A DNA stretch of 64,000 bases from CAVXHV01 sp963761445 (GCA_963761445.1 CAVXHV010000009.1:372001-436000), one strand, 5' to 3'. Counted from the stretch's first letter, positions 1-12,346 are shown. Notes: generated from the sequence alone by a model not told the origin. Numbers and translations are program-made.

Positions 1-1
1 C

Positions 2-868
2 CCGGGCCAAGGGCCTTCGGAACAAACCAGGGGTGGCCCAGGGCCAGCCGCGCGGAACCCGGGCGAGACCATGCTGGTCAGCAGCCCGAAGTTCAAGCTG
101 CAATACGCCGTCGACGACGCCGGGCCCGCCGGGCCGGCTACTGTCGAGCTCTGGATCACCCACGATGGCGGCCGTACCTGGATTCGACGCGGCGGTGACG
201 ACGACCGGGTCTCACCGATTGACGTCGATCTCGGCGGCGAGGGAACCTTTGGCTTATTCCTCGTCGCTCGCTCCGCTTCGGGCCTGGGCGACCAGCCTCC
301 CGCGCCGGGCGATCCGCCCCAATCCTGGGTGGAAGTCGACACCACCGCTCCCGTCGTCCAGCTCCAGACCCCGCAAATCGGCACTGGCGTCAATGCCGGC
401 AAGGTGGCAATCGCCTGGAAAGCCAGCGACCTGCATCTGCCGCCCAAGTCCGTCACGCTTTCCTGGCGCCCCGACGGGCCCGGAGCCCAGTGGCAGACGA
501 TCGCGGATGGCCTGGAAAACGCCGGACAGTTCATCTGGAATGTTCCCCCGGCCGTTGTCGACCGGTTCCACTTGAAAGTCGAGGCAGCCGATTCCGTGGG
601 CCACCGAGGATCGGCCGACACAACCGAATCCGGCCCGATCACAGTCGATCGCAGCCGCCCCCGCAGCCGGATCATCGGCCTGGACCCGAACGCCCACTCC
701 GGCATCATCGGCGCCGAGCCGCACCCGGTGCGCGAGAATCGGCGTGCTGCCTCAAATCGCCCCTCCCAACAGCTCCTTGATCGCCTCGCGCTCGCTGATC
801 AACTCGGCAGCCGAGGCGTCCAGCCGCTTCCTCGCGCCCGAGTCGATCACGACTCCCGGCACGATTGA
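2..868 (+). CDS. C-terminal part of a large planctomycete surface protein (partial)
   Basis: The frame is open from the window edge, so the N-terminus lies outside. The visible part has two beta-rich modules: one around residues 25-100 (phrases ELWITHDGGRTW, then WVEVDTTAP) and one with PKSVTLSWRPDGP and FIWNVPP. It ends at GPITVDRSRPRSRI. This pattern recurs near the C-terminus of long extracytoplasmic planctomycete proteins with beta-sandwich modules; no enzymatic motif is seen. The last 40 or so codons run antisense over the end of malate dehydrogenase and look like read-through, so the true stop may be near 740-780 after a missed frameshift. Function unknown; probably a cell-surface or secreted structural protein. 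Confidence 0.6.
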   Translation, partial: PGQGPSEQTRGGPGPAARNPGETMLVSSPKFKLQYAVDDAGPAGPATVELWITHDGGRTWIRRGGDDDRVSPIDVDLGGEGTFGLFLVARSASGLGDQPPAPGDPPQSWVEVDTTAPVVQLQTPQIGTGVNAGKVAIAWKASDLHLPPKSVTLSWRPDGPGAQWQTIADGLENAGQFIWNVPPAVVDRFHLKVEAADSVGHRGSADTTESGPITVDRSRPRSRIIGLDPNAHSGIIGAEPHPVRENRRAASNRPSQQLLDRLALADQLGSRGVQPLPRARVDHDSRHD

Positions 869-1754
869 CCAGTCGCCGGCCCCAGTCGAAACCAGTGGGA
901 AGCTGTAAATCAATCCCGGCGGAATCTCGTAGCTTCCGTCCGAGAGCACCGCCGCACTGAAGCAATCGCCGGACGGTGTCGCGGACGTGATCGATCGCAG
1001 ACTATCGACGATCGCATTCGCGGCCGATGCCGCCGACGACGCCCCCCGGGCCTTGATCACGGCCGAGCCACGTTTCGCAACGGTCGGAATAAATGTCTCC
1101 TCGAACCAGGCCGAATCCGCAATCACGTCCGTCGCCGCCCGCCCGCTGATCTTCGCGTTCTTGTAGTCGGGATACTGCGTGTCGCTGTGATTGCCCCAGA
1201 TCGTCATACGGCTGACAGCGCTCACCGGCGCGCCGGCCTTCTTTGCCAGAACCGCCGACGCGCGGTTCTGGTCCAGACGCGTCATCGCAAACCATCGATC
1301 GCTCGGGACCTTCGGAGCGTGAGACCGCGCGATCAAACAATTGGTATTGCACGGATTGGCCACCGTCAATACGCGAACCCCCGGCCCGGCCGCACTGTTG
1401 ATCGCCTTCCCCTGCCCTGTAAAGATCGGACTATTGGCCCGGATCAAATCCGCCGCGCGACTGACCCTCCTTGCGAGGCAGCCCGCCGACCAGCACCACC
1501 CAGTCGGCGCCGGCAAACGCCTGCTCCGCCTTGTCGGTCGCGACCACACTGTTCAAGAGCGGCAGCGCGCAATCCTCGAGCTCCATCATGGTCCCATCGA
1601 GCGCCGGCAAGGCCGGCGTGATTTCGAGGAGTTGAAGCGAAATGGGCTGCTCGGGACCGAACGCGGCCCCCGAGGCCAGGCGAAAAAGCAACGCGTATCC
1701 AATCTGCCCGCCGGCGCCGGTGACGGCGACGCGAATAGGTTTGGTCATGGTCAT
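752..1754 (-). CDS. mdh: Malate dehydrogenase, interrupted by one frameshift
   Basis: NAD-dependent malate dehydrogenase of the TCA cycle (malate to oxaloacetate), cytoplasmic. The start is one of two in-frame ATGs (1754 or 1748) behind a GGAG. The N-terminal frame carries the Rossmann motif GAGGQIGY and runs to VLVGGLPRKEGQSR. The rest is in the next frame: ADLIRANSPIF, NPCNTN, RLDQNRA and the catalytic-histidine motif WGNHS, ending LLGGAI. The frame changes at about 1455-1462, in a cgcggcgg stretch where dropping one base restores the expected SRADLIRAN. The reconstructed protein has about 332 residues, normal for the family. A housekeeping gene with every motif kept suggests a sequencing error rather than a pseudogene. 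Its tail overlaps the neighbouring convergent gene. Confidence 0.88.
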
Positions 1755-1826
1755 TAGCTCCATCGAAGAGTTACCAGTGCAACGCAACTGATTCTAATTC
1801 TCTGGCGCCGCTTCCGGGAGAGCGCT

Positions 1827-4800
1827 CTATCCGCGACGTTCTTTCGCCGGCTTCGCACGCTTCTTCACCGGCCGATGAATCACCCGCACCCGCGCCTCGT
1901 GCAGGGGCCGGTTTGTCACCACCGCCGCGGCTGAAGCATCCGCGCCGACCCAGCTCGAACCCGTCATCGTCACCGTCACGCTGATCGTGTAGCGACCATT
2001 CCTGCGGTATGCGTGACTGGCGTCCACAATAAACGAACCTGCCCCTCCGCTGAGGGTCGCCAGACTGGAATGGCCGTCCCCCCAGTTAATCGTCGCCACG
2101 AACTGCGAGACGCCCGCCGTCGTGTTGGCATCGGTGAAGCTCGCAACCGGTCCGGAAAACAAGACCCGCCGATTCAAGCTCAAAGCCGAGACCACGGCAG
2201 ACAGCACGTCGGGCTGCCGTCCCGTCTCGGCCGCGACCACCGAGCTCGGCGCAGTCGCGCCGCCCGATCCCACAGCGACGACGTAGTAACGGTAGGTCGT
2301 CGAATACGCCAGCCCCCCGTCGACAAACAACGTCGCCGTGACCCAGGGAGCGACAACCACCCAGCTCCCGCCGTTCCTGCTTTGCTCGACCACGTAATGG
2401 TTCGCCCCCTCCGAGCCATTCCACGAAACGTCAATCTGATTCGCGCCGGCCTGCCGCGCAGTCACGCCCGTCGGAGCCGCAATGACAACCGGAGGAGGAG
2501 GCGGGGGCGGCGGAGGTGGAGGCGGAGGCGGAAGCGGAGGCGGCGGAGGCGGCGGGGGCGGCACCGGCAGGTCCGCACCGCTGCTGACATCAAGATTCAT
2601 GAGATTGAACGGATTATAGGGCTGATTTTGATATGTCTGCTGGGCGACTTCCGGCGCAATGACCGTGCCGTTGACAACCCCCGCATACACCTGGCCCAAC
2701 GCCCCGGTCTCGGTCGTGGTGGCGCCGCTCGATGCAATCACTTCCACCGTATTCGCCTTAACCGTGACCACATTTTCAGCCGGATCGACAAAAATCGGCG
2801 AATCGGCGCCGTTGACCGTGTCGGCCGCTCCCACCGTCCAGGGAAACCGCGGGCTGCCGTAAGGGCCGGGAGCCTGCGCGCTCCAGCCGCTTCCAATCGT
2901 CAGCGGCGGCGGTGTCGACGTCTCCGCGGGATTGTTGCCGAAAGAAGCATACGACGCCGACCAGGCGGTCAAGAAAGCCGAATCATATTCGAACACGTTG
3001 TCTGTGACCGACGCAGTCACGAGCTCGCGGCCAGCCTCCGAGCTGCTTTCGACGAGCGCCTCCCAGTAGTTGATAAAGTGCTGCACGCCAACCACAATCC
3101 CGCCCAGAAAGTCCCGGATCGTGTTACCCTGTACCACCGTCCCCAGGTCCGGTAGCGCCGTCCACCCTTCCGCAAGCGGAAACGCCCCGGTGCCGGAAGC
3201 CGCCGAAAGGATCAGTGATGTGACGGAGATCGCGGTCTGGGTGAAGACAGGGCTGCCGCTTGATCCGCCCACGAAAAGGTTGCCCGTGATCTGCGTCCCA
3301 AAATCGGCGCCGTTCAGGACCATGCCGATCGAAGACTTGCCCGCCAGGTCGATCTGGTTGTTCTCAAAAGAATTGTTCACAAAACCACTCGTAACCTCAA
3401 CGATGTAGTACCCGCCGGCGGGCGCGGCCGGTAGCGGGTCTTCCATCAGCAGCTCGATCGTGTTCTGGGTGCTCAAGCTCACCTGTTCGGCCACGCGGAA
3501 CCATTCTCCGTCGAGGCTCGAGTCGCTCACGCCGCCCGGACCTACGCCCGCTAGAATCGAGACGACCAGTCCCGGCCCGGTCTGTCCGGCGGCGGCCCAT
3601 GCCCTCACATCGGGCAAGACCAGCAGCCGGCCGTCGGACGAGACCGCGCCGGGCCTTCCCTCGAACAGGACACCGTATGAGCTCTCGGCCAGCATCACTT
3701 CGGGATCGTTGATACCGGAGAACCCAGCGCCGACCGAGTAGGTACACTCGTTGCCGGTTGCCCCGGCGCCCCCGCCGAATGTGTTGTCCTCGACGACGTC
3801 GTCATACCCCGAGACCGCCATGACGACCAGGCGAAATTCGCGTCCCGCGGCGTCCGATTGTGTGACTTGATTGCCCTTGATCGTCACGTCGTGCGGCGAA
3901 TGGAGCGCAAAGGCCGCCGCCGAGTAGGTCTCCGGCAACGAGCCGGTGACCGTGTTTCCGGTGATCGTCCACGGCCCGCCATAAAGCTCGATCGACCCCC
4001 CTGAAAACTCGAATTCGTGATCAAGCCGGTGTCGAGGTCATTGGTCCGCACCAGGTCCATGGCCAGCTCGCCGGCGTAGACAGCACCCGCACCCACGCTC
4101 TGGCTCACTTGAGACGACAGCGTGCCGAACAACGCGCCGTCAAAAGCGGGGGGGCCATCGATCTGCATGTTGCTCAGCGTGAGCGAAGTCAGGTTCAGAT
4201 TGGTGTTCGAGTCTCGCGTATCGATCACCGCGTGCTCGATTCCCGCGGGGTTGTTCTCCGGATCATAAAGCGCCGGCCCGGCCCCGGAGGGATTGCTCCA
4301 GCGGATCGGAGCACTCATGTCGAATGCGATCGTGAAACCCGAAAGCGTGAGCTCGATGTTGGTGTAAGCAGACGCATCCACGTAGATCGCTCCCGATGCG
4401 CTCGCCGGCCACGCGGCGCTCGAGCCCTGCTCAAACAGCAATTTCGAGTTGTCGCCGATGATCGCGACCGAATGAGTGATCTCGAGCGGCTGTGTCACGA
4501 TGATCGTCGCGTCAGCCGGCAGATCGATCGTGTCGTATTCCGGGCTCGTGGAAGCAAGCAAGGCCCGAAGCTGGGCCTCTGTGGTCGGCGCAGGGCTGGG
4601 AGCAGGCTCGCTGTTCAAGGGATTCGCCCGGGCAGAAACGTTCCAATCGCCCCCCGCGAATGTCGTCGTATAAACGGTGGACACACCCGGCAAAAGCGTC
4701 AGCAAGGTCATGGTCTGCGCGGTCGAGCCGCTCGGCGGCGCCTCGTCGCGCGCGGGCGGAAAATACAAATCGACCACGTCGTCCGTGCCCGCCCTGAGCG

Positions 4801-5533
4801 ACGCGTACACGTGGTTGTGCCCCACCGTTGCCGCCGTGCTGTCCCAGGCGAGTCCCGCCTGATCACTCAGCTCCCAACGGACCTGGCTAAATGTCGAGGA
4901 ATCGAACGTGAGCCCGCCCGTTGCCGTCGCGACCAGGTGCACAAACCCCTGCTCATAATACTGGCCCGTTCCGTCCTGGCCCAGGTCAACGACCTGCATG
5001 CCATCCACCACGTTGGCGGGAACCGCCGGCTCCGGCATCGGATCCGTTGCGGACACCAGGCCGGACACAGGAACGGTCACCGTCTCCGGCGCTGTCTGCT
5101 CCTGATAGTCGATCGTGACAGTCAGAATCATGCCATTCCAAAGCGAAATCAGGCTGCCCGTCGAGCCGCCCAGCGGAAGTGTGCCCCCCGGCGCGGGCAG
5201 GTCGCTCCTGACCTGGGGGTTCAAGTATAGGTCACCGGAGCCAGGGCTGGATGCAGGGAAATACTCGGCCAGGGCCGCCCCGGCCGCATCGGGCGCTGTC
5301 GCCCACGCAAATCCACCCGGAGCTTGCACCGCGATCTGCTCGACCGTTCCCGTCAAACCCGTAATGCCCAGTTCGAGGTCCTGGATCCCGTCCGGCCCCT
5401 GCGAGGCGTTCGGCCCCACCAGATCCACGCCATCCTGCCCGAGCGAAGTCACCTGCGCCAGCAGCCTGCGCGATTCAAGGCACGTGATTAGTGGGAGGAA
5501 CCGGCGCCTAACTCCAGGTGTCACTTGGGCCAT
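1827..5533 (-). CDS. LEPR-XLL-type secreted right-handed beta-helix protein with FN3 and PKD-like domains (one frameshift)
   Basis: A predicted cell-surface protein of about 1235 residues. The N-terminus (MAQVTPGVRRRFLPLITCL) leads into ESRRLLAQ, matching the LE-x-R-x-LL(A) element near the start of many exported giant planctomycete proteins. Residues about 330-900 show parallel beta-helix features: repeated IDLPADATIIV, NLTSLTLSNM and ITGN-type rungs. A polyproline linker follows, then a fibronectin III domain (TGVTARQAGANQIDVSW) and a PKD-like domain (INWGDGHSS, HAYRRNGRYTISV), with a basic C-terminal tail. The frame changes at the C6 tract 3996-4001; one more base there joins NSSFQGG to SIELYGGPWTITGN. 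No polysaccharide-lyase catalytic residues were recognised, so adhesion or surface structure is as likely as enzyme activity. Confidence 0.75.
2491..2562 (-). repeat. Polyproline-coding GGN/CCN low-complexity tract
   Basis: About 72 bp of almost pure purine (GGA/GGC/GGG triplets) on the plus strand, encoding a run of roughly 25 prolines broken by one leucine on the minus strand. It forms the linker between the beta-helix and FN3 regions of the surrounding gene. Such tracts vary in length and could form G-quadruplexes on the plus strand. Confidence 0.85.
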
Positions 5534-5769
5534 CGGAGATCTTCGTGGTTCGCGGGTGCACGTCCGTGCGAGACGGGTCCGACGAATCCTTCCGAAGAAC
5601 TCTAGCTCGGAACTTTAATCTTTCTTCCAGAATCGTTGAGGGATGTACTGATTACAAGACGATCATTGCCGAATGCGTTCTGGAACAATCGTTGTAACCG
5701 GAATGCGCGAAAAGGTTCGCGCCAGAGCCACAACTGGCCAGGCGATCAAGGCCCATCCGCACTCGCGTT

Positions 5770-7294
5770 TTAAGGCCGGGATTGCGCCTTCCGATTCCGC
5801 GCCAGCCGGCTGGGTGTCGCCCGCAGCTTGGCGCCCAGAAGCGCCATTTCACGCGGCAAATGGCGCGAGCCCGCCAGCAGAACGATCCCGGCGATCAGAA
5901 GTGCAGGCACGACGACGAGCATCGCCGCCGTCAGATTCTGAGGGTCGAGGCCCGGCCGGGCCGCCGGTCGAGCACCAATTGCCTCCAGCGCCCGGCCGAA
6001 CCCGGTGGCCATCGCATCCCGCTGCCCGAAGGTGTCGGCCACCCAGCCCATCAGTGTCGGCGACCAGATGGTTCCCAGCAGATTGACGGCCGCCAGAGCG
6101 ACCCCGCAGCCCACACCGCGCATGTTGGGCATCGTCACGGTCGAGATGATCGTGTAACAGGGCACGATGTTCAAGAACGTCGCCCCGGTCGCCAGCGTCA
6201 ATCCCACGAAACTCGATGGCGCCCACGGCGAGTACACCGCCACCAGAACACACACGATCGCACCGAACATCGCCAGCCCGGGAACGATGAAGAGTGCCCG
6301 CACATTGTGCCGCAACGACCACTCCGCCAGCACCCCTCCCACCAGTGTGCCCAGAATCGCCGCGACCAGAAAGCCGATCCCCAGCGTAAAATCGACTCGA
6401 GAGTCCGGCAGACCCCTGGCCACGATCAAGTAGGCCCGCGACCAGTAGCTCACGCCGGCCAGCGCGAACGACGAGAACGTGATACCAAAAAGTGAATATG
6501 TATACGAAGAATTCACCATCAAGTCTGTGTAATCCTCGGGGCTGGCGCCGACTTTTTCGTGCAGCCGAACCCGCTCCATGTCCACCCCCTCGCTCATTCC
6601 GCGGGTCGCCTCGGGCACGACCAGGGCCAGAAGCGCCAGCAACACTCCGGGTGCCCCCGCGGCCAGAAACGCCACCTGCCAGTTCGTCACTTTCGCAAGC
6701 GCCGCACCAAAGCTGAGTGCCAGCACCGCACCCAGCGGAACGGCCACGAAGTACACGGCCAGGGCCCGGGCGCGGATGGTGCGTGGAAATAAATCCATGA
6801 TCAGCGTCAGGGCGATCACCGCCGAAATCGCCCCTCCCACACCGACCAGCGCACGCGCCATCTGCAACTGATCGTTCGTGCGTCCCAGCCCGGTTGAAAC
6901 ACTGGCCAGGCTCCAAAGCGCAAACCCCAGCGCAAGCAGCCGCGGCCGGTTGAAGCGATCGACCACGTAGCCGATGAACGGACTCGCAATCGCCAGCGAG
7001 AGCAGCACCAAGGTGGGCAGCCAACCGGCCTGGCTCTCGGACAGATCGAGCTTGGATCGCATCTCCGGCAAAACCACTGCAAGCAGCCAGCGATCACCGG
7101 AATCGAGCCGCGTTCATCGCAGAAACCAGGAACAGAACGCCCCACGCCCAGCGCGGCGCCCCTTGAGCGACCGCCGGCGCACTGCCAGGGCCCGATGCCT
7201 CCGCGCCCCGATTCACCTCCAAGGAGGCTGGGGCAGATCCCGAAGCCTCACTGACTCGATCCACGACGATGCAGCTCCCAGAAGGCCGCTTCAC
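5770..7294 (-). CDS. Major facilitator superfamily transporter (one frameshift)
   Basis: Inner-membrane secondary transporter of about 508 residues, substrate not predictable. A GTG at 7294 starts a 45-residue hydrophilic N-terminus, then helix 1 (RWAWGVLFLVSAMNAA). After a one-base shift at about 7105-7112 the typical continuation DSGDRWLLAVVLPEM follows. The MFS signature GYVVDRFNRPRLLALG lies between helices 2 and 3. About twelve hydrophobic segments can be counted, with a cytoplasmic loop containing RVRLHEKVG between helices 6 and 7. The arrangement resembles Spinster-like or organic-anion MFS members common in planctomycetes. An alternative ATG just downstream of the shift would remove helix 1, so the longer model is preferred. 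Confidence 0.82.
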
Positions 7295-7456
7295 GCTTCG
7301 ATTTGCGCGACCAGTGCGATGTTACGGGCAGGCGCACAGCCCGTCCAGAGACCAGTGCAGAGGATCGTGAGCGACCGGAGCACGAGCCGGGCCGCATCTC
7401 GAGTAAAGTGAACCGGCCGCTCTCGAGTGCCTGCGCACTCCTCCCGCACGACCGCC

Positions 7457-9737
7457 CTACCTCCGGGCCAGCGCCGACGAAAGCCGCTTCCGGTGGAGCA
7501 CGCGGTACTCCTGAGCGAATTCGGTCACTTCAATCGCCTGGTCCGCCGCGATATCGTGAAAGACCTGAGTCGTGCCGGAGGTCGGCCAGTGAACCTCCAG
7601 CAGGGCGATCTTCTCGGCCTTCGCCAGACCGATCTGTTGCTCGAGCGGATTGGCCCCCCAGCTACTGCCGGAGGTCACGTGCCGGTATTGGGTCAGTGGG
7701 TGATCGCCGCTCGTCACCACTTTGATCCGCGCGCAAGCGCAGCGCGATTCGTCTTCACACCCTTTAGCTTGAGCGACAGCCAGTGGTTCCCCTGACCGGG
7801 GTTGTCAAAAAGAATGTTGTGATACCGATCACCCGGGCTGGCACCCCCCATCTCGATGAATATATCCACGTCGCCGTCGCGGTCCCAGTCGGCGCAGGAG
7901 ACGCCATGGCCTTTCTGAAGATGGCCCGTCCCCGACGAAGCCGTGATATCGGCGAATCGGCGCCCTTCGACGTTCTTGAACATACGATTGGGTACCACCA
8001 CGCCCAGACCAGGAGCTCCCGTGCCCAGGTAGAAGTCGAGCCACCCGTCGTTGTCGAAATCGCCAAAGTTGCATCCCATCGTGGCAAAAACGAGGTCGAG
8101 ACCCACTGCGCTCGTGGTATTCTCGAATCTCTCGCCGCGCACGTTGTGCCACACCCGGTTCGACGATCGCTTGTGCGGCCGGCCAATCATCCCATTCACC
8201 ACGTCGCCCGTCGAATGGTCGAAACTGGTGGCGAAAAGGTCGAGCCAGCCGTCGTTGTCGTAGTCCCAGGCCCAGCACGAGAATCCCACCACCGGTCCGT
8301 CGATTCCCATTAATTCAGTAACATCCTTGAACGTACCGTCGCGGTTATTGTGATAGAGCTTCGGCGTACTGTTCATTCGATCGATGAACAGGTCGGGGAA
8401 ATCGTCATTGTCGAAGTCGACCCAGTTTGCCCCTTTGCAAAACGACCCGGGATCGCCTTGCACCCCCGCTCTGACCGCCAGTTCCTCGAACGTTCCGTCG
8501 CCTCGGTTGTGATAGAGCCGGCTGGGCTGCTTCTCGCAGATGATGTACACGTCCAGCCATCCGTCGTTGTCGTAATCAGCCCAGCTCGAATTCGTGGAAT
8601 TCAGCCCGTCACGGAACCCCGATGCTTCGGTCACGTCACTGAACGTCCCGTCGCCGTTGTTCCGCAACAGGCTCTGGCGGATCGGACTGCGCAGCCACGC
8701 ACCGCGCAAAATGAAGAGATCCAGCCGGCCGTCATTGTTGAAATCGGTCTGAACCAGGTTCTTGCCACCAAGCTGCTCCGAAAGGCCCGCCGATTCGGTC
8801 ATCTCCTGGAAGGTCCCGTCCCCCTGGTTGCGGTAAAATGCCATCGGCACCGCCGCGTCAAACGAAGTCGTCGCCAGATCGAGCAATCCATCGTCATCAA
8901 AATCCTCCATCACCGCCCCGCCGGCCATGTTGAATCGGTCGACTTTCGCAAGCTGGCCGATATCCCGAAACTTGCCGATGTTGAACTCGGACCGGAGAAA
9001 CCGCTCGATCGATACAAGCTGCCTGGGATCAACCTTGTCAGGGTATTCACCCAGGGTCATGTGCGCCAGATTGAGCAGCCAGCGGACGTCGCCATCATCC
9101 GGGAATCGCTCGAGATACTCCGTGAAGTGCCCGATCGCCAGCCGAGAACCAGTCTGATCCGTGTGCACCGCCGCGGCCGCGATCGGCAAAATGCACGAGC
9201 TCTCGCCCCGGCACATCACGCAGTTATCCGTTTCCCCGCGCCGCAGCGCCGTCACGCCCTGCACATAAATAAGCGTGTACATGCCAAATTCTGCGAGCAT
9301 GTCGTCTTTTTCAGCCAAGGCGCGCCGCCTCGCCCGCCACCTCGTAAGCGCAGCTTGGGGTCGCCCTCGAAATTGAGTAAGAATGCCTTGTCTACCCGCA
9401 GCATCATTCGTTTGACGTCCGGCACACCTGGCCGCGCAAGCTCTGCGTCGATCTCCGCAATCCGCCGCGCGGGTGTTTCTCGCCAGATTTTGCCAACAGC
9501 CGCAAGCGTCTCGTCGTGCTCCCACTTCGGTAGGCTGTCCACAAACGTCGAGAAACCACTGGAATCCAGCGCAATCTCCCGAGGATGGTATTTCAAGCCG
9601 CGGTTTAACGAAGATCGCGCATGAAGACCATGCGAAGACCGCGCCAGCACGAACAACCCGAGCCCCATTGCGCCCGTTCCGCAGACCAGTACCGCCACCA
9701 CAACTCGCTTCTTGAACCGGCTCGCCGACGCTTTCAT
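7457..9737 (-). CDS. CRTAC1-family FG-GAP/ASPIC-UnbV repeat protein, copy A (three frameshifts)
   Basis: A membrane-anchored or exported beta-propeller protein, paralogue of the next gene upstream. Residues 10-32 form a signal anchor (VVVAVLVCGTGAMGLGLFVL). The conserved motif CVMCRGESSCI follows the N-terminal helical part, then repeated FG-GAP blades with calcium-binding loops (DFDDDGLLDL, DFNNDGRLDL, DYDNDGWLDV, DWDRDGDVDI), and finally an ASPIC/UnbV domain (GSSWGANPLEQQIGLAKA). Comparison with copy B places two small shifts at about 9330-9360 and one missing base at about 7733-7737, before ARIKVVTSGD. Three breaks in one copy could mean a decaying duplicate, but similar breaks occur across the window. 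The molecular role of the family is not established. Confidence 0.8.
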
Positions 9738-10061
9738 CTGGATTCCTCGCTATGTTGTGCCGGTATAGAACCGCCAGACGACAGTTGAAAAAAAATCCAC
9801 AACACACTCGAGCCGAGACCGCCCGACACGCGCAGATTCGACCCTTGCCCCAAACGCAATCCCATCGCCCGCAAGAACTAAGGAATTCGTTTTCAAGTCC
9901 AGAAAAATAAAAAGTCCGCACGACGTTCGGAAAATCGCCCGTTCAAAGCCAGCTTGGCCCGATCGAGCGCGCACGACCGCTAATTAATTAGTGCGTCATC
10001 GTCGAAGCATCCGGCCGGATATTCCGGTCGCCCGTTGTTCTTTTCATTCGAATGATTCGAT
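9738..10061. other. Intergenic region between the CRTAC1 paralogues
   Basis: No coding sequence recognised in 324 bp. It should hold the promoter of copy A and the end of the copy B transcript. The only structure noticed is a GC-rich imperfect inverted repeat near 10010-10033 (ccggccggatattccggtcg) followed by a T-rich stretch, which could act as a terminator for copy B. Confidence 0.4.
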
Positions 10062-12346
10062 CTACCGCTTGGCCGACGGTGATGGAACCCGCTTCCAGGG
10101 ACGCACGCGGTACTCCTGAGCAAACTCGGTCACTTCAAGCGCCTGGTCCGCCGCGATGTCGTGAAACGCCTGCGTCGTGCCCGAGGTCGGCCAGTGAATC
10201 TCCAGCAGCGCAATCCGCGTCGCCTTCGCCACACCGATGTGCTGTTCGAACGGGTTGGCTCCCCAGCTACTCCCCGCGCTCACATGCCGGTAAACCGAAA
10301 GCGGCTGATCTCCAGCGGTCACCACCTTGATCCGCGCTCCAATCGCCGCTCGATTCGTCTTCACACCCTTGAGCTTCACATTCAACCAGTGGTTCCCCTG
10401 ACCGGGGTTCTCGAACAGAATGTTGTGATACCGATCACCCGGGCTCGCACCCCCCATCTCGATGAACAGATCGACGTCTCCGTCGCGGTCCCAGTCGCCG
10501 CACGTGACGCCATGACCTTTCTGGAGATTGCCCGTCCCCGTCGAAGCCGTGATGTCCGCAAACCGCCGCCCTTGCACATTCTTGAACATGCGATTCGGCA
10601 CCAGCGCCTCGAGCTCAGGCGCACCCGTTCCCACGTAGAAGTCGAGGTACCCGTCATTATCGAAGTCGGCAAAGTTGGACCCCATCGCGGCGAAAACCAG
10701 GTCCAGCCCCGCCTCTTTCGTGCGGTCCTCGAATTTGCGGCCTGAAGCATTGTGCCAGAGCCGGTTCGAAGCTCGCCCGTGCGGCTGGCCAATCATGCCG
10801 CTCACCACGTCGCCGACCGTGTAATCGAAGCAATTCGCGAAGATGTCCAGCCAGCCGTCGTTGTCATAGTCCCACGCCCAGCAGGAAAACCCGATCTTGG
10901 GTCCGTCGATCCCCATCGACTCGGTCACTTCACGGAATGTGCCGTCTCGATTATTGTGGTAGAGCTTCGCCGTCCCTTTCATGTTGTCGACGAACAGGTC
11001 TGGAAAATCGTCGTTGTCGTAATCGATCCAGTTGGCTCCCTTGCAGAAAAACTTCGCCTCTCCCCCAACGCCCGCCTTGCCGCTCACTTCTTCGAACGTC
11101 CCGTTTCCCCGGTTGTGATACAGCCGATTCGTCTGCTGCTCACACACGAGGAAAACGTCCAGCCAGCCGTCGTTGTCATAGTCGGCCCACGACGAATGCG
11201 TCGAGTTGACCGCCTCCAGCAGGCCCGCCTTCTCGGTCACGTCTCGGAACGTGCCGTCGCCGTTGTTCCGCAGCAGGCTCTGTCGGATCGGAGAGTAAAT
11301 CCACGGGCCTCGCGACACGAAAAGATCGATGTGGCCGTCGTTGTCGAAGTCGGTCTCAACCAGGTTCTTTCCCCCGAGCTGCCCGCCAAGCCCTGCCTCC
11401 TTGGCCCGCTCCGTGAACGTGCCGTCGCCCGCATTTCGGTAGTAAGTCATCGGCATCGTCGAATCGAACGACGTCGTCACCAGATCGAGCAGACCATCGT
11501 TGTCAAAGTCCTCCATGACCGCACCCCCGGCCATGTTGAATCGATTGACCTTCGCCAGGTGCCCGATGTCCCGGAATTTACCAATGTTGAATTCGGAATC
11601 GACGAACCGATCGATCGAGATCACGTATCTGGGGTCGACCTTGTCCGGATGTTCACCTAGAGTCATATGAGCAACATTAAGCAGCCAGCGCACCCCGAGA
11701 TCGTCGGGAAACTGCTCCAGATACTCGGTGAAGTGCCGGATCGCCAGCCGCGACCCGGTCGGATCGGTGTGCCTGGCCTCCGGCGCGATCGGCACGATGC
11801 ACGAGCTCTCACCCCGACACATCACACAATTGTCCGTTTCACCGCGCCGCAGCGCCGTCACACCCTGGAAAAAGATCAGCGGGTACCGGGCCTTCTTCAC
11901 AAGCTCATCCTCACTCTCGACCCAGGGTCGCGCCTGCTCGAGCACCTCGTACGCACGGCCCGGCTCTCCCTCGTAATTGAGGAACATCGCTTTCGTCATC
12001 AACAGCATGAAGCGATCGCTGGCCCTCATCCCCGGGCTCTCCAGCACACGGTCGATCTCTGCGATATTCCGATGCCCGACTCCATCCCAGATCCGAGCGA
12101 GCTCCTCGAACGAAGTGTCCGGCTTCCAGCGCGGCAGGCTCTCCACCACGCTGATGAACCCACTCGTATCCATGCTTCCGTGCGGCTCGAACTTCGATCC
12201 GCGCGTTGCCCGCGCGCCGACGGCCGTGCCTGAAGACCGCGCGATGCAAACACAAGCGCAGCCAGCCCCCCGACCATCGCCAGCATCAGCACGACCAGCA
12301 TCCCGACGACAAAACGATTCGAGGCGCCGCGCGTTTCCGGGTGCAT
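10062..12346 (-). CDS. CRTAC1-family FG-GAP/ASPIC-UnbV repeat protein, copy B (frameshift near the N-terminus)
   Basis: Paralogue of the adjacent downstream gene and nearly intact. The start at 12346 (MHPETRGASNRFVVG) has GGGAG seven bases upstream and leads into a signal anchor (MLVVLMLAMVGGLAALVF). A one-base shift at about 12248 is needed to continue into ARSSGTAVGARATRG and the main frame, which starts MDTSGFISVVESLPRW at 12173. It has the same CVMCRGESSCI motif, about seven FG-GAP repeats with DxDxDG-type loops, and a C-terminal ASPIC/UnbV domain (GSSWGANPFEQHIGVAKA). Same strand and tight tandem layout indicate a gene duplication. Probably a periplasmic or surface beta-propeller; function unknown. 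Confidence 0.83.

Noticed and set aside
3996..4001. Programmed frameshift or phase-variable switch at the C6 tract of the beta-helix gene
   Set aside because: Many genes in the window have comparable indels, so sequencing error is the simpler explanation; no stimulatory structure was seen.
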